Assembly: GCA_030616125.1 (NCBI GenBank) | Contig: JAUWXZ010000039.1 | Location: 1-5,673, forward strand | Source: Candidatus Aenigmatarchaeota archaeon | GTDB lineage: Archaea > Aenigmatarchaeota > Aenigmatarchaeia > CG10238-14 > SCSR01 | DNA length: 5,673 nt | Direction of reading: 5' to 3' | In this document: piece after piece, positions 5,527 to 5,673 of the stretch | Layout: each line of letters opens with the position of its first letter | How positions within the stretch are numbered: position 1 is the first letter of the stretch | Made by a program: the position numbers and the translations under genes | The notes under the pieces: model-generated | Told to the model about the DNA's origin: nothing | What the model saw: only the letters and a program-made list of their open reading frames with translations | Database searches by the model: none

Positions 5527-5673
5527 ATGAAAATTGATAAAGTTATCAAAATTCTTCAGAAAAAATACAAAATTAAACCTTGGAAAGCAAATCCCTTTAA
5601 AATCCTTATTTCTACAATTTTGTCCCAAAGAACAAAGGATGAGGTTACAAGAGAAGCAAGTAAAAGACTTTTC
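5527..5673 (+). CDS. nth: Endonuclease III-like DNA glycosylase, 3' end outside window
   Basis: Only the first 49 codons are present. After a basic N-terminal helix the product reads NPFKILISTILSQRTKDEVT (22-41), then REASKRLF. This matches the start of the endonuclease III helix-hairpin-helix glycosylase fold, where bacterial members have a PFELLVATILSAQTTD-like block and archaeal ones often have LSQRT. The enzyme removes oxidised pyrimidines from DNA and cuts at the abasic site in base excision repair. The catalytic Lys and Asp and the iron-sulfur cysteines would lie beyond the window, so a related glycosylase such as a MutY- or MIG-type protein cannot be fully excluded. The start at 5527 is the first ATG in frame and has a TATA-like box at leaderless spacing. 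Confidence 0.8.
   Translation, partial: MKIDKVIKILQKKYKIKPWKANPFKILISTILSQRTKDEVTREASKRLF

Noticed and set aside
5349..5549. Minus-strand frame overlapping the 91-residue gene and the region before the endonuclease III-like gene
   Set aside because: It has no TATA box or SD, a hydrophobic composition typical of antisense frames, and covers a plus-strand gene with a strong start signal.
1..5673. tRNA, rRNA, CRISPR array, insertion sequence or toxin-antitoxin pair
   Set aside because: I saw no cloverleaf with a T-loop motif, no regularly spaced repeats, no transposase motifs and no terminal inverted repeats. The two small unknown genes are not paired with each other or with a recognisable toxin.

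Overview
The window is AT-rich and reads as part of an archaeal chromosome, most likely from a small-genome (DPANN-type) lineage. Four things support this. The helicase is of the archaeal Lhr type. Several genes carry a TATA-like box about 25-27 bp upstream of the start codon and no Shine-Dalgarno (SD) sequence, as expected for leaderless archaeal transcripts. Two other starts carry GTGAT exactly 3 nt before ATG, which fits the archaeal 16S rRNA 3' end. Genes are short and tightly packed. The lineage call is inference; no rRNA gene is present.

Layout. Positions 1-372 (+) hold the 3' part of a decayed Nudix hydrolase gene, with a stop codon and a lost glycine inside the Nudix box. It converges on a thymidylate kinase gene (386-1003, -) whose Walker A loop lacks the usual lysine. 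A 38-bp divergent promoter region separates that kinase from a 75-residue protein of unknown function (1042-1269, +). A short MgtC/SapB-type membrane protein follows (1302-1700, +), and its stop codon overlaps the stop codon of the converging Lhr-type helicase (1697-4495, -). The helicase lies 4 bp downstream of a HAD-superfamily hydrolase gene (4500-5096, -), and the two probably form an operon. An intergenic stretch of about 120 bp holds two copies of a palindromic, directly repeated element. It leads into a 91-residue protein of unknown function (5218-5493, +). The window ends in the first 49 codons of an endonuclease III-like gene (5527 onward, +).

Functionally this is mostly nucleotide metabolism and DNA maintenance (Nudix remnant, dTMP kinase, Lhr helicase, endonuclease III), plus one membrane protein and two unknown small proteins. 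I saw no mobile element, CRISPR array, tRNA or rRNA, and no clear new multi-gene system. The points most worth a second look are the lysine-less thymidylate kinase P-loop, the repeat/palindrome element before the 91-residue gene, and the Nudix pseudogene.
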